A DNA stretch of 39,560 nt from assembly GCA_910579145.1 (NCBI GenBank), contig CAJTTQ010000021.1, positions 1 through 39,560 on the forward strand, in the 5' to 3' direction. A program made the position numbers and the translations under genes. Shown piece by piece: positions 16,370 through 24,398 of this stretch (its first letter is position 1; each line of letters opens with the position of its first letter). The stretch is from an uncultured Eubacterium sp. (lineage in GTDB: Bacteria > Bacillota > Clostridia > Lachnospirales > Lachnospiraceae). The notes below the pieces were generated by a model. That model was not told where the DNA came from. It worked only from the letters and a program-made list of their open reading frames with translations, and did no database searches.

Positions 16370-16996
16370 ATGAAATTGGATAATAAGGGATTCAGCCTTG
16401 TGGAGATCATGCTTGCCGTGGTGGTTTCGACACTTGTGTTAGGAGCGATCACAGCGATGATCGGTTTTGCTGCCAGAAGTTCCAGGGAGACGAATGAGCG
16501 GGTTGAGCTGCAGAATCAGGTGAAGGATGCGGTCAACCACATCGAGAGTTACACGATGGAAGCGGAGACAGTGACATGGCAGAGAGTTGGTTCTGCCAAT
16601 GTGCTCGTGGTGTTCCAGCGTCGTGACGACGCAAAAAATATCGTGTCACCTGTTACGGACAGCGCGGTTCAGGCAGATCAGGTGGAAACGCTTGATTCCA
16701 ACGTTTACGCGTATTGGATGTTTGACGATGGCGATTCCTCTAAGAGGAAAAATCTCTATTTTGGAAAGTGTTCGAAGACTGGGGATGTAAAGTTATCTGA
16801 TCTTAAACCGGATAGTTCAGAGGCAAACAAAAATGCGAACCGGGTATATCTGTTAGCAGATAACATTACGGATTTTAACTGCCGTATCGACAAAAATAGT
16901 ACATCGGGGAAATATACGGTTGATGTAGAGGTGAAGGCGAAGCTGAACAAGATCGAATATAGTTCGAATAAAACCGTTTATCTGCGGAACCAGTAA
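16370..16996 (+). CDS. minor prepilin, PilW/GspJ-like
   Basis: The 208-residue product opens with MKLDNKG|FSLVEIMLAVVVSTLVLGAIT, a class III prepilin signal cut after G7 with Glu at +5 and a helix to about residue 35. The ERVELQNQVKDAVNHIESYTMEAE segment continues the long pilin alpha-helix, as in PilW and GspJ proteins. The head is a beta-rich domain with YAYWMFDDGDSSKRKNLYFGK and ending VDVEVKAKLNKIEYSSNKTVYLRNQ. It has an AGAGGGGG ribosome site and lies 18 bases after the preceding minor pilin. Together these genes form the expected set of minor pilins that prime pilus assembly. Confidence 0.82.
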   Translation: MKLDNKGFSLVEIMLAVVVSTLVLGAITAMIGFAARSSRETNERVELQNQVKDAVNHIESYTMEAETVTWQRVGSANVLVVFQRRDDAKNIVSPVTDSAVQADQVETLDSNVYAYWMFDDGDSSKRKNLYFGKCSKTGDVKLSDLKPDSSEANKNANRVYLLADNITDFNCRIDKNSTSGKYTVDVEVKAKLNKIEYSSNKTVYLRNQ

Positions 16997-17011
16997 AAGG
17001 GGGCTGATGCA

Positions 17012-20000
17012 ATGAAAAAGAGAATGGGTAAAAAGGGCCGGATCGTGATGTATAGTGCATTTACTGTGCTCTTGACATGTCTGGTTGTGACCGGGTATTA
17101 TCTCATATCCAATGGCGTGATATTTGGTAAGCCCGCGGCGAAGGCGGATACATACAAAATGGGGGAAGTGACGGCGACCGATCCGAAGAAGATCGCGGTT
17201 ACGCCCCAGAGTCAGGAAAAGGTCGTACCGCTTACGAGTAAGAATACAAAGCTTCCGGTGATTCCTCCTACAACGGATCAGGATGGAAAACAGGCAAAAA
17301 AGTTAACGAAGGAAAATCCGTTTGTTGTGCTGGAGATCGTGCCGGAATTATCCCAGCAGTCTCTCGCCTATCTGGTGGATTCCGAGGAAAAGGGACTCCC
17401 GTTTAATCCGGTAGAGATCGGCATCAAGTTCTGTAATGAGAGTTGGAATTCAACCGGTTTTTTGGATGGATCCAGACAAAATATACTGGGACAGGGCGAT
17501 ATCAAGAACCAGCTTATGAATAAGGGCGGTTATTTCCAAAATGAACTTTGGGACAGGATAAAAAACGCCAAAGGCGAAGTGGTAAATTATTACGAGGTAA
17601 AATTCCTCTATGAATTCAAGATGTATTCGAGCGATATGAATTTGAGTGAGGAGGACTTAAAGAATAAAAAGGTACATGAACTCTACGAAGAAAATAAAGA
17701 GGCCTTTGCGTTAGCCTGCCCGCAGTATTTTTCCACGACCAAAGACGATGCGGGGAATACACTTTCTGTTTCCTGCCAGGACCGTTCGTTCCAGTTTGCG
17801 CTGAATGAGAAGGACAGGGATGGAAATTATACGGACCGCAACTGGGTTAAGAGGATCGAAGAGAATAAAGATGTGTCAAAATCATATAAGTTTACGATTC
17901 CTGCGGAGTCGGGTATGACCGATGCGGATCTCTCGCTTCCGATGGCGGAACTGGCACAGAAGTTCAAGGATTCGTTTGCGGCCGATGACAATGGTTCGGT
18001 GGTTCCGGCAGACATTCTCTCCAAAGATAAGAAATGGGTGAAAAATAAAACGCAGCAGGTTAAGGAATTTACGAAAGGATATTTTATAAAGGTAGGAAAA
18101 GGAGCGGGCCAGTATACGCTCACGGGATACAATCCGTGGACAAATGACAATATGATCACCGCGGAAAAAACCGGTACGGATACGGATATGTGGAATTACG
18201 TAGAAAGTGAAGCTTATCCGGATGCTAGCCTTGAAGTGTCGGAGCGTTATAAGTCAGAGCAGCATAACATCGACAACAAACTGCGTGAAGAGGGGGATGA
18301 AGGCGTTTACCTGAAACTCACGTATACGCTCCATGACGAAAATCCTTACTATATCTGGCAGGAAGGACGCTATGTCCACGCGACATCTGACGTGTATACA
18401 TTTGACTATGCCAAATATGTGTATACATTTAAGTACGCGGGAATCAAGATTAATGAACTTTTAAAATATGCCCTGTTTGAGAGGGAGAAACAGGAAGATT
18501 ACGATAAGATGAATGTCCAGGTCATCACGGTTACGCCGGAGATGATCAATGAGATGGATGCGAATGATAAAGAAGATACACTGGATTATATCGAGCGCGC
18601 CGATCTGTTTTATATCAATGAGATGTACGACGGGTTTAATACGGCGGCGGACAGCAAAGAACTAAACATTGCCATCAATTTTTATAACAAATACTGTACC
18701 GAGTCAGGCAAGACGGTAGATGTGAGTGATCAATCGAAGATCAAGACATTTTATGATACGGATCTTGAGTGGTGGGACTGCTTAAAGATCATTAAGCGTC
18801 TCAGTACGACCCGGAATCTTCCGATGATGATGACGAAGCTCGTCGGAAGTATGGGAAATAACGGTGTGGACGGCACGACGAACGTGAAAATGTACGTAGA
18901 CGAAAACAGCAGGTCGGTAGATACCGCAGGAATGTTGAATAATATAAGTAAGCTGCAGTTGATCACGGCACAGTTTGACCTCGTGGATTCTACCGTGTTC
19001 ACGGATACGATCCTGCCGAATCTGAAAGTCATGGAGTTAAATGAGGATCAGCAGGACGGCAGTAAGTTTCCCGCGAAGTATACCGGATATTATGAGCGTA
19101 TTCCGTTGGCGGATGATGTGTCGGTATCAGACGATTATAAGATGCGGTGTTACTATTTGTGGAATAAGTTTACCTTTTTGCCGACCGGGGGACTCTCCGA
19201 TAAAATGTACCCTAAAAGGATTACCGATGATGACTGGGGGGCGGACGGAAAGGTGCAGGGCGTGATCGCGGAATTGATCGAAAAATATGGTTTTTGTGAG
19301 TTCTTCTTCTGGAACTACATCAGCCACGGTGCGTATGATACCCTATATCAGAATCCGAACGACATCGGAAGTTCCCAGGCACTGCCGAGGATCGACGGCT
19401 CGGACGGAAACGACATGAAAAACGTAACGTTTGTAAGTAACGCACAGAGTACCAATATCAATATGGGTGTGCTATCGGAGTTTACGACAAACCGAATGCT
19501 CGATATATTGAAAAAGATCCTGGATAACGTCGATCTCACGCCGGCGGTGCTGGATGTAAAGCTGCAGGAAAATAAGAAAGATTATGTCAAGGTCACGGAT
19601 AACCAAGCTTTGTTGGATTATAGCAGTGAGGCGGATTATCGGTCCGGGACGAAGAATAAGAGAGTGAACCTGAAAGTGACTTGTCCGAATCCGAATAATG
19701 AGGATGCCGTGATCCGGAAACTGACTTTGGTAAAGAAGGAAGAGGACACGAGCGGAGTAGAGGTTCCCCTACAGAATACAGAACAAACGAAGCAAAAAGA
19801 AGAGTTTAAGTTTGGATGGCAGGAAGGCGGAAAGGACAAAGAGAAGATCCTGAATGGTTACCGCATTTTCAAAGCGGATAATACGACACCATATTTTGTG
19901 CCATTTAAACTGTCAGACTGGCAGAAAGGGTATTCCATTCTGCGGGTTGACTGGACAGCCGTGCTGCGGATCGAGAGACGGAATGGTAGGATTGAGTACA

Positions 20001-20062
20001 GTTTTGAGGATGGTACGAGTTACATTTACATCGGTGAGCGCGGGTTATCAAATTTGGAGTAG
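17012..20062 (+). CDS. 1016-residue membrane-anchored protein of unknown function in pilus operon
   Basis: A basic start (MKKRMGKKGR) and one hydrophobic helix at about residues 11-34 predict an N-in signal anchor with nearly 980 residues outside. There is no prepilin motif, no LPxTG sorting motif and no second membrane segment. Visible landmarks are NPFVVLEIVPELSQQSLAYLV near residue 100, and VITVTPEMINEM followed by DYIERADLFYINEMYDG near 515-550. This VLEIxP plus ADLxYIxE pattern recalls some large Firmicutes surface proteins grouped as DUF5057, an association I am not certain of. The region 915-1016 looks beta-rich and could be a terminal Ig-like domain. It is the last gene before a good terminator and is 15 bases from the previous gene, so it is part of the pilus operon. 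Confidence 0.8.
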   Translation: MKKRMGKKGRIVMYSAFTVLLTCLVVTGYYLISNGVIFGKPAAKADTYKMGEVTATDPKKIAVTPQSQEKVVPLTSKNTKLPVIPPTTDQDGKQAKKLTKENPFVVLEIVPELSQQSLAYLVDSEEKGLPFNPVEIGIKFCNESWNSTGFLDGSRQNILGQGDIKNQLMNKGGYFQNELWDRIKNAKGEVVNYYEVKFLYEFKMYSSDMNLSEEDLKNKKVHELYEENKEAFALACPQYFSTTKDDAGNTLSVSCQDRSFQFALNEKDRDGNYTDRNWVKRIEENKDVSKSYKFTIPAESGMTDADLSLPMAELAQKFKDSFAADDNGSVVPADILSKDKKWVKNKTQQVKEFTKGYFIKVGKGAGQYTLTGYNPWTNDNMITAEKTGTDTDMWNYVESEAYPDASLEVSERYKSEQHNIDNKLREEGDEGVYLKLTYTLHDENPYYIWQEGRYVHATSDVYTFDYAKYVYTFKYAGIKINELLKYALFEREKQEDYDKMNVQVITVTPEMINEMDANDKEDTLDYIERADLFYINEMYDGFNTAADSKELNIAINFYNKYCTESGKTVDVSDQSKIKTFYDTDLEWWDCLKIIKRLSTTRNLPMMMTKLVGSMGNNGVDGTTNVKMYVDENSRSVDTAGMLNNISKLQLITAQFDLVDSTVFTDTILPNLKVMELNEDQQDGSKFPAKYTGYYERIPLADDVSVSDDYKMRCYYLWNKFTFLPTGGLSDKMYPKRITDDDWGADGKVQGVIAELIEKYGFCEFFFWNYISHGAYDTLYQNPNDIGSSQALPRIDGSDGNDMKNVTFVSNAQSTNINMGVLSEFTTNRMLDILKKILDNVDLTPAVLDVKLQENKKDYVKVTDNQALLDYSSEADYRSGTKNKRVNLKVTCPNPNNEDAVIRKLTLVKKEEDTSGVEVPLQNTEQTKQKEEFKFGWQEGGKDKEKILNGYRIFKADNTTPYFVPFKLSDWQKGYSILRVDWTAVLRIERRNGRIEYSFEDGTSYIYIGERGLSNLE

Positions 20063-20083
20063 TCGGCCGGGAAATAGGAAATC

Positions 20084-20115
20084 AATGAGGGTATCCACGG
20101 ATATCCTCATTTTTT
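20084..20115 (+). terminator. intrinsic terminator ending the pilus operon
   Basis: AATGAGGGTAT (20084-20094) pairs with ATATCCTCATT (20101-20111), eleven pairs with one G-U, loop CCACGG, followed by T residues to 20115. It begins 22 bases after the stop of the 1016-residue gene and ends 24 bases before rnhB. Confidence 0.88.
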
Positions 20116-20138
20116 GAAGATAGAGGAGAAATACCCTG

Positions 20139-20924
20139 ATGATAAAAAAGAATATAACCGATATAAAAAATGAATTCGCAAATACTTCGATGGAAAACTG
20201 GGAACTGCTATTTCAGGAGTACGCGGAGGATGCGCGAAGCGGTGTAAGGAAGCTGGTCGCTTCCTATCAAAAAAAAGTCCAGGCATATGAAAAGGAACAG
20301 GCGCGCCTGGAGGGCATGAGGGAGTTTGAGCACAAATACGGGAACGACTATTTTTGTATATGCGGTATCGATGAGGCCGGAAGAGGTCCGCTCGCAGGCC
20401 CGGTCGTGGCTGGTGCCGTCGTGCTCCCTGCCGGATGTGAGATTTTGCATTTGAATGATTCCAAAAAAGTAAGTCCCAAAAGAAGGGAGGAACTTTATGA
20501 GGAAATTAAGGAAAAGGCAGTTTCTTTTGGGATTGGCATGAGTTCTCCGGCTCGTATCGATGAGATCAATATATTGCAGGCAACGTATGAGGCGATGGTT
20601 CATGCCGTCGAGGATCTGGGGGTCGTACCGGATCTTCTTCTAAATGACGCGGTGACCATCCCGCAGATCCAGATCAAACAGGTGGGGATCATCAAAGGCG
20701 ACGCAAGAAGTGTGTCGATCGCGGCCGCCAGCATTATGGCAAAGGTGACGAGGGACCGGTTGATGACAGAATATGCAGAGTGGTATCCGGAGTACGGGTT
20801 TGAGGCGCACAAGGGGTACGGTTCAGCCGCACACATCGAAGCTTTGAAAAAGTTCGGCCCGTGCCCGATCCATCGGGCAACGTTTATGAAAAATATCTTG
20901 TCGGATCGAAAGGTTGATCGGTAA
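20139..20924 (+). CDS. rnhB: Ribonuclease HII
   Basis: RNase HII cuts RNA in RNA-DNA hybrids and removes misincorporated ribonucleotides. The 261-residue protein carries GIDEAGRGPLAGPVVAGAV, with the catalytic Asp-Glu pair at D78-E79, NDSKKVSPKRREEL, LLLNDAVTIP, and IIKGDARSVSIAAASIMAKVTRDRLM with further conserved acidic and basic residues, then YPEYGFEAHKGYG. The first 70 residues are a charged helical extension, as in Bacillus RnhB. The gene follows a terminator and has a GAGGAGAA ribosome site. In other Firmicutes it lies in the trmD-rplS-lepB-ylqF-rnhB cluster; here it is about 18 kb from trmD. Confidence 0.95.
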   Translation: MIKKNITDIKNEFANTSMENWELLFQEYAEDARSGVRKLVASYQKKVQAYEKEQARLEGMREFEHKYGNDYFCICGIDEAGRGPLAGPVVAGAVVLPAGCEILHLNDSKKVSPKRREELYEEIKEKAVSFGIGMSSPARIDEINILQATYEAMVHAVEDLGVVPDLLLNDAVTIPQIQIKQVGIIKGDARSVSIAAASIMAKVTRDRLMTEYAEWYPEYGFEAHKGYGSAAHIEALKKFGPCPIHRATFMKNILSDRKVDR

Positions 20925-20938
20925 AGGAGGCCAGTGGC

Positions 20939-21250
20939 ATGAGTTCACATACAAATGATCGCGAAAAAAAAGAATTTAACCGGTTGAAAACGGCAGTTGC
21001 TCTCGAATATGAACCAGGAGAACAGGCGCCAAAAGTGATCGCATCCGGGATGGGGCATATCGCTGACCGGATCATAGAGAGAGCGGAAGAAGCAAGTGTT
21101 CCGGTGCATAAAGATGAAAAATTGGCAAAAAGCCTGTCTATACTGGATGTGGGAGATTATATCCCGCCAGAATTGTATGGGATCGTGGCCGAAGTGCTCA
21201 TTTATGTAGATGGAATGGAAAAGATCCAGAAGAAGATTGACAAACACTAA
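20939..21250 (+). CDS. FlhB C-terminal-domain homologue (YlqH type)
   Basis: The 103-residue soluble protein matches the cytoplasmic C-domain of FlhB/EscU type III export switch proteins without the membrane part: AVALEYEPGEQAPKVIASGMGHIADRIIERAEEASVPVHKD then AKSLSILDVGDYIPPELYGIVAEVLIYV. The self-cleaving NPTH motif of FlhB is replaced (no NPTH visible), as is usual in this stand-alone group. Bacillus YlqH is the best known member and also sits downstream of rnhB; its function is not established. AAAGGAGG precedes the ATG. The thi promoter overlaps the last codons of this gene. Confidence 0.85.
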   Translation: MSSHTNDREKKEFNRLKTAVALEYEPGEQAPKVIASGMGHIADRIIERAEEASVPVHKDEKLAKSLSILDVGDYIPPELYGIVAEVLIYVDGMEKIQKKIDKH

Positions 21251-21265
21251 CACTTATGATATGAT
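21237..21265 (+). promoter_or_regulatory. strong sigma-A promoter of the thi operon
   Basis: TTGACA at 21237-21242, a 17-base spacer and TATGAT at 21260-21265. It overlaps the final codons of the upstream gene. Transcription should begin near 21271-21273, so the leader RNA starts at the base of the riboswitch hairpin. Confidence 0.85.
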
Positions 21266-21273
21266 TTTTAACA

Positions 21274-21340
21274 GATTGGGGATTCTCATGAAGGGGTACA
21301 CCACCGCGGGTGTAGGTTTCATGGGCAACCCCTTTTTTAT
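21274..21340 (+). promoter_or_regulatory. candidate HMP-PP (thiS-motif) riboswitch embedded in a terminator
   Basis: The leader folds into one stack of nested helices: GGGG (21278-21281) with CCCC (21329-21332), CATGAA (21287-21292) with TTCATG (21318-21323), and TACACC (21297-21302) with GGTGTA (21309-21314), ending in six T at 21333-21338. The outer helix plus T run is an intrinsic terminator and the asymmetric internal loops lie inside it. A terminator-embedded aptamer upstream of thiS is the described design of the HMP-PP riboswitch, formerly the thiS motif. The typical TPP aptamer sequences (CTGAGA, GAACCTGA) are absent. Base-level identity to the published consensus was not checked, so the class assignment rests on architecture, size and gene context. 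Confidence 0.75.
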
Positions 21341-21379
21341 TTTTGGGTTTTTAAGAAATAGAAAAAGGAGGGAGAATGG

Positions 21380-21577
21380 ATGGTCTGTATCAATGGGGAA
21401 TCGAAAACCGGCTATGATGGGATGCCGCTTCCCGATGTGCTGGAGAAAGAGAAATATGATATCAAGCGTATTGCCGTGGAGATCAACGGCGAGATCATTT
21501 CCAGATCTTTATTTTCGGAAACGGTCGTTCATAGCGGCGATCATTTGGAAGTCGTCAGTTTTGTGGGCGGCGGCTGA
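21380..21577 (+). CDS. thiS: ThiS, sulfur carrier protein
   Basis: ThiS carries sulfur as a C-terminal thiocarboxylate for thiazole synthesis. The 65-residue protein has the ubiquitin-like plan: MVCINGESKTGY strand, a central helix region, IAVEINGEIISRSLFSETVVHSGDHLEVVSF, and a Gly-Gly terminus (FVGGG). The ATG at 21380 is preceded by AAGGAGGGAG; the nearby ATG at 21376 is in another frame. Activation normally needs the adenylyltransferase ThiF, which is not in this window. The gene is the first of the operon under the leader riboswitch. Confidence 0.9.
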   Translation: MVCINGESKTGYDGMPLPDVLEKEKYDIKRIAVEINGEIISRSLFSETVVHSGDHLEVVSFVGGG

Positions 21578-21655
21578 TGTGCAGGAATGTGTGGCGGCTG
21601 GCTTCGGCGGTGATGCCATGTGAAAGAAGAAAGAAAAGAAGGAGGCTTATTATAT

Positions 21656-22453
21656 ATGAGTGAAGAAAAGAAAGATTTACTCGTTTTAGGAGGGCAGGAG
21701 TTTTCGTCCAGATTTATACTTGGTTCCGGGAAATATTCGCTGGATCTCATCCAGGCGGCGGTGGAACACGCGGGAGCGCAGATCATCACGCTGGCGCTGC
21801 GGCGCGCCAATGCTGGGGGAACGGCGAACATACTTGACTATATACCAGATGGCGTGACTTTGCTTCCAAATACATCCGGCGCGCGGACAGCGGACGAGGC
21901 CGTACGTATCGCCAGGCTTTCAAGAGAAGTAGGGTGTGGAAATTTTGTCAAGATTGAGATCATGCGAGATAGCAAATACCTGCTTCCCGATAATCAGGAA
22001 ACAGTAAAAGCAACCGAGATCCTTGCAAACGAGGGATTTGTCGTAATGCCTTATATGTACCCGGATCTGAATATTGCAAGAAATCTGTACAATGCCGGCG
22101 CGGCGTCAGTTATGCCGTTGGCAGCGCCGATCGGTTCGAATAAGGGACTTTGTACGAAAGAGTTCATCCGTATCCTGATCGATGAGATCGATCTGCCGAT
22201 CATTGTGGACGCGGGGATCGGATGCCCTTCACAAGCGTGCGAGGCGATGGAAATGGGAGCGGCTGCTGTGATGGCGAATACCGGCATCGCGACAGCGGGA
22301 GATGTGCCGGCGATGGCCGAAGCGTTCAAAAAAGCGATAGAAGCCGGGCGCACGGCGTATCTCTCGGGAACGGGAAGGGTGTTGGAGCGGGGTGGCAGCG
22401 CCTCTTCGCCGCTGACCGGCTATATTCAGGATGGAAGCCAGACATGCTCATAA
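21656..22453 (+). CDS. thiG: ThiG, thiazole synthase
   Basis: ThiG condenses 1-deoxy-D-xylulose 5-phosphate, dehydroglycine and ThiS thiocarboxylate into the thiazole phosphate. The 265-residue TIM-barrel protein shows FILGSGKYSLDLIQAAVEHAGAQIITLALRR, the Schiff-base lysine segment NFVKIEIMRDSKYLLPDNQET, PLAAPIGSNKGLCT, and IIVDAGIGCPSQACEAMEMGAAAVMANTGIATAGD, all standard. An in-frame GTG at 21620 exists, but AAGGAGG at 21639-21645 fits the ATG at 21656. It is followed by thiH, which supplies dehydroglycine. Confidence 0.95.
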   Translation: MSEEKKDLLVLGGQEFSSRFILGSGKYSLDLIQAAVEHAGAQIITLALRRANAGGTANILDYIPDGVTLLPNTSGARTADEAVRIARLSREVGCGNFVKIEIMRDSKYLLPDNQETVKATEILANEGFVVMPYMYPDLNIARNLYNAGAASVMPLAAPIGSNKGLCTKEFIRILIDEIDLPIIVDAGIGCPSQACEAMEMGAAAVMANTGIATAGDVPAMAEAFKKAIEAGRTAYLSGTGRVLERGGSASSPLTGYIQDGSQTCS

Positions 22454-22495
22454 GAGGGCCGTGGTTACTTTGCAGAAAACGGGAGGATATTTGAA

Positions 22496-23692
22496 ATGGA
22501 ACAAAATAGAACGGAACCGAAAGAACGGATCGACCACATGAAATACCTCGAGGGAATGGAAGTACTTGATTCCGATATAGAAAAGATTGTGCTCGAAGCG
22601 GCTTCGGCATATGATGCCAGCCGGTATACAGCGGCGGACGTGCAGCGGGTCCTCGCGTCTTTTGGTCAGGGGGCAGATGGAGTTTCCGGCTGCGGGCCGG
22701 AGGGATTTGCAGCGCTTTTGTCCCCGGCGGCAGAACCGTTTTTAGAGGAGATCGCGCAGGCGGCGAGATATGAGACGAGGAAACATTTCGGAAATTCCAT
22801 TTATATGTTTACCCCGATCTATATCGCGAATTATTGTGAGAATCACTGTATATATTGCGGGTTTAACTGCCACAACAACATTCGCCGCGCCAAACTGAAC
22901 AAAGAGGAGATCGAGCAGGAGATGAAGGCGATCGCGGATACCGGTCTGCAGGAAGTGCTTATATTGACAGGGGAAAGTCCGAAGATGTCTGATGTGGCAT
23001 ATATCGGTGAGGCCTGTAAGATTGCCAGGAAGTATTTTAAAGTCATCGGTTTGGAAATCTATCCGGTCAATTCTTCTGATTACGCGTTTCTCCATGAATG
23101 CGGCGCGGATTATATCACGGTATTTCAGGAAACGTACAATCCTGATAAATACGAAACGCTCCATTTGGCCGGAAATAAACGTATTTTTCCCTATCGCATC
23201 AATACGCAGGAGCGCGCCCTGTTAGGCGGCATGCGGGGAGTGGGATTTGCGGCGCTCCTCGGACTCGATGATTTTCGTACGGATGCGTTTGCCACGGGAA
23301 TGCACGCTTATCATATACAGCGGAAATATCCACATGCGGAAATTGCGTTTTCCTGTCCTCGACTGCGCCCGATCATCAACAATGACAAGATCAATCCGCG
23401 GGATGTACATGAGGCCCAGCTTCTGCAGGTCGTATGCGCTTACCGTCTGTTCATGCCGTTTGCGAGTATCACGGTCTCGACGAGGGAGTGCGAGAGAGTG
23501 CGCAACAGCCTGATCCAGATCGCGGCGACTAAGATCTCCGCGGGGGTTAATGTGGGGATCGGCGGCCACAGCGGGGAGGAAAAAGGTGACGAACAGTTTG
23601 AAATCGATGATACGAGAACGGTCGATCAAGTGTATGAGGCGATTGCGGCGCAGGGACTCCAGCCGGTTATGAATGATTACATTTATGTATAA
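22496..23692 (+). CDS. thiH: ThiH, 2-iminoacetate synthase (radical SAM)
   Basis: ThiH cleaves tyrosine with a 5'-deoxyadenosyl radical to give dehydroglycine (2-iminoacetate) and p-cresol, feeding ThiG. The 398-residue protein binds a [4Fe-4S] cluster through C114-x3-C118-x2-C121 in YCENHCIYCGF. Other conserved parts are EVLILTGESPKMSDVAYI, GLEIYPVNSSDYAFLHECGADYITVFQETYNPDKYETLH, and the C-terminal BATS-like region with ATKISAGVNVGIGGHSG. It is of normal length. GGGAGGAT precedes the ATG. The use of ThiH in place of the aerobic glycine oxidase ThiO fits an anaerobe. Confidence 0.95.
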   Translation: MEQNRTEPKERIDHMKYLEGMEVLDSDIEKIVLEAASAYDASRYTAADVQRVLASFGQGADGVSGCGPEGFAALLSPAAEPFLEEIAQAARYETRKHFGNSIYMFTPIYIANYCENHCIYCGFNCHNNIRRAKLNKEEIEQEMKAIADTGLQEVLILTGESPKMSDVAYIGEACKIARKYFKVIGLEIYPVNSSDYAFLHECGADYITVFQETYNPDKYETLHLAGNKRIFPYRINTQERALLGGMRGVGFAALLGLDDFRTDAFATGMHAYHIQRKYPHAEIAFSCPRLRPIINNDKINPRDVHEAQLLQVVCAYRLFMPFASITVSTRECERVRNSLIQIAATKISAGVNVGIGGHSGEEKGDEQFEIDDTRTVDQVYEAIAAQGLQPVMNDYIYV

Positions 23693-23718
23693 CAGAGTTT
23701 CGGAATGTGGAGGTGGAT

Positions 23719-24327
23719 ATGCTGACAGGACAGGATGGGACGCGGATTCCGTGTTTGTGCGTGACGAACCGGAAGTTATGCCGGGGGGATTTTTTAGAGC
23801 GGATCCGGCGGATCGCGAGCGGGGAAACGGGCGGGGAGTCAGGGATGACGGCGGACGCGATCATGCTGCGTGAAAAAGATCTGCCAGAGGAGGATTATTT
23901 TTTTCTGGCAGAGAAGGTCATGAACATCTGTGAGGATTTTTCGATGCCTTGTATCCTGCATACGTTTTACCGGGCGGCAGAGAAGCTGGGGTGCGGTCGG
24001 GTGCACGTTCCGCTCGGCGTGTTTGAACAGATGGGACCGGATGTGTGTTTTGATGTGGTCGGGACATCGGTGCATTCGATCGAACAGGCGGAGCAGGCCC
24101 TTTTGCTTGGCGCCGGTTATGTCACGGCAGGACATGTCTTTGAGACGGACTGCAAGAAGGGACTGCCGGGGCGGGGACTTGCCTTTGTGCGGGAGATCGT
24201 ACAGACTGTCGATATTCCTGTGTACGGGATTGGCGGCATCCAGGCGGCAAATGCCCCGGACGTCGTGCGGGCCGGCGCGTCCGGTGTCTGCGTCATGTCA
24301 GGATTTATGCTTGAAAAAAGCATTTGA
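23719..24327 (+). CDS. tenI: TenI-type thiazole tautomerase (ThiE/TenI family)
   Basis: The 202-residue TIM-barrel protein belongs to the ThiE/TenI family: AIMLREKDLPEEDY, VGTSVHSIEQAEQALLLGAGYVTAGHVFETDCKKGLPGRGL, VYGIGGIQAANAPDVVRAGASGVCVMSG. Two features point to TenI over thiamin-phosphate synthase. It has a histidine in AGHVFETDCKKG (H139), matching the catalytic His122 described for Bacillus TenI. It also lacks the ThiE diphosphate-site motifs (IINDR and GQxD), with ILHTFYRAAEKL and VHVPLG in their place. TenI aromatises the product of ThiG. GGAGG lies about five bases before the ATG; GTG at 23707 is an alternative start. Automated annotation may name this thiE. Confidence 0.8.
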   Translation: MLTGQDGTRIPCLCVTNRKLCRGDFLERIRRIASGETGGESGMTADAIMLREKDLPEEDYFFLAEKVMNICEDFSMPCILHTFYRAAEKLGCGRVHVPLGVFEQMGPDVCFDVVGTSVHSIEQAEQALLLGAGYVTAGHVFETDCKKGLPGRGLAFVREIVQTVDIPVYGIGGIQAANAPDVVRAGASGVCVMSGFMLEKSI

Positions 24328-24330
24328 GGC

Positions 24331-24359
24331 TTGAAAAGGCATTTGAGTTATGTTAGAAT
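24331..24359 (+). promoter_or_regulatory. sigma-A promoter for metA
   Basis: TTGAAA at 24331-24336, a 17-base spacer and TAGAAT at 24354-24359, in the 71-base gap before metA. The leader of about 30 bases is too short for a SAM riboswitch or T-box. Confidence 0.75.
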
Positions 24360-24398
24360 TTATGGCATGGATTGTTTAAATGGAGGAGTGGATGACAA

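Noticed and set aside
20142..20170. Second sigma-28-like promoter (TAAA and ACCGATAT)
   Set aside because: The spacing is about 10-11 bases, too short, and it lies inside the first codons of rnhB.
21270..21345. TPP riboswitch before thiS
   Set aside because: The hallmark TPP sequences CTGAGA and GAACCTGA are absent and the structure is a single nested hairpin.
24328..24398. SAM riboswitch or T-box before metA
   Set aside because: The gap is only 71 bases and is largely filled by the promoter.
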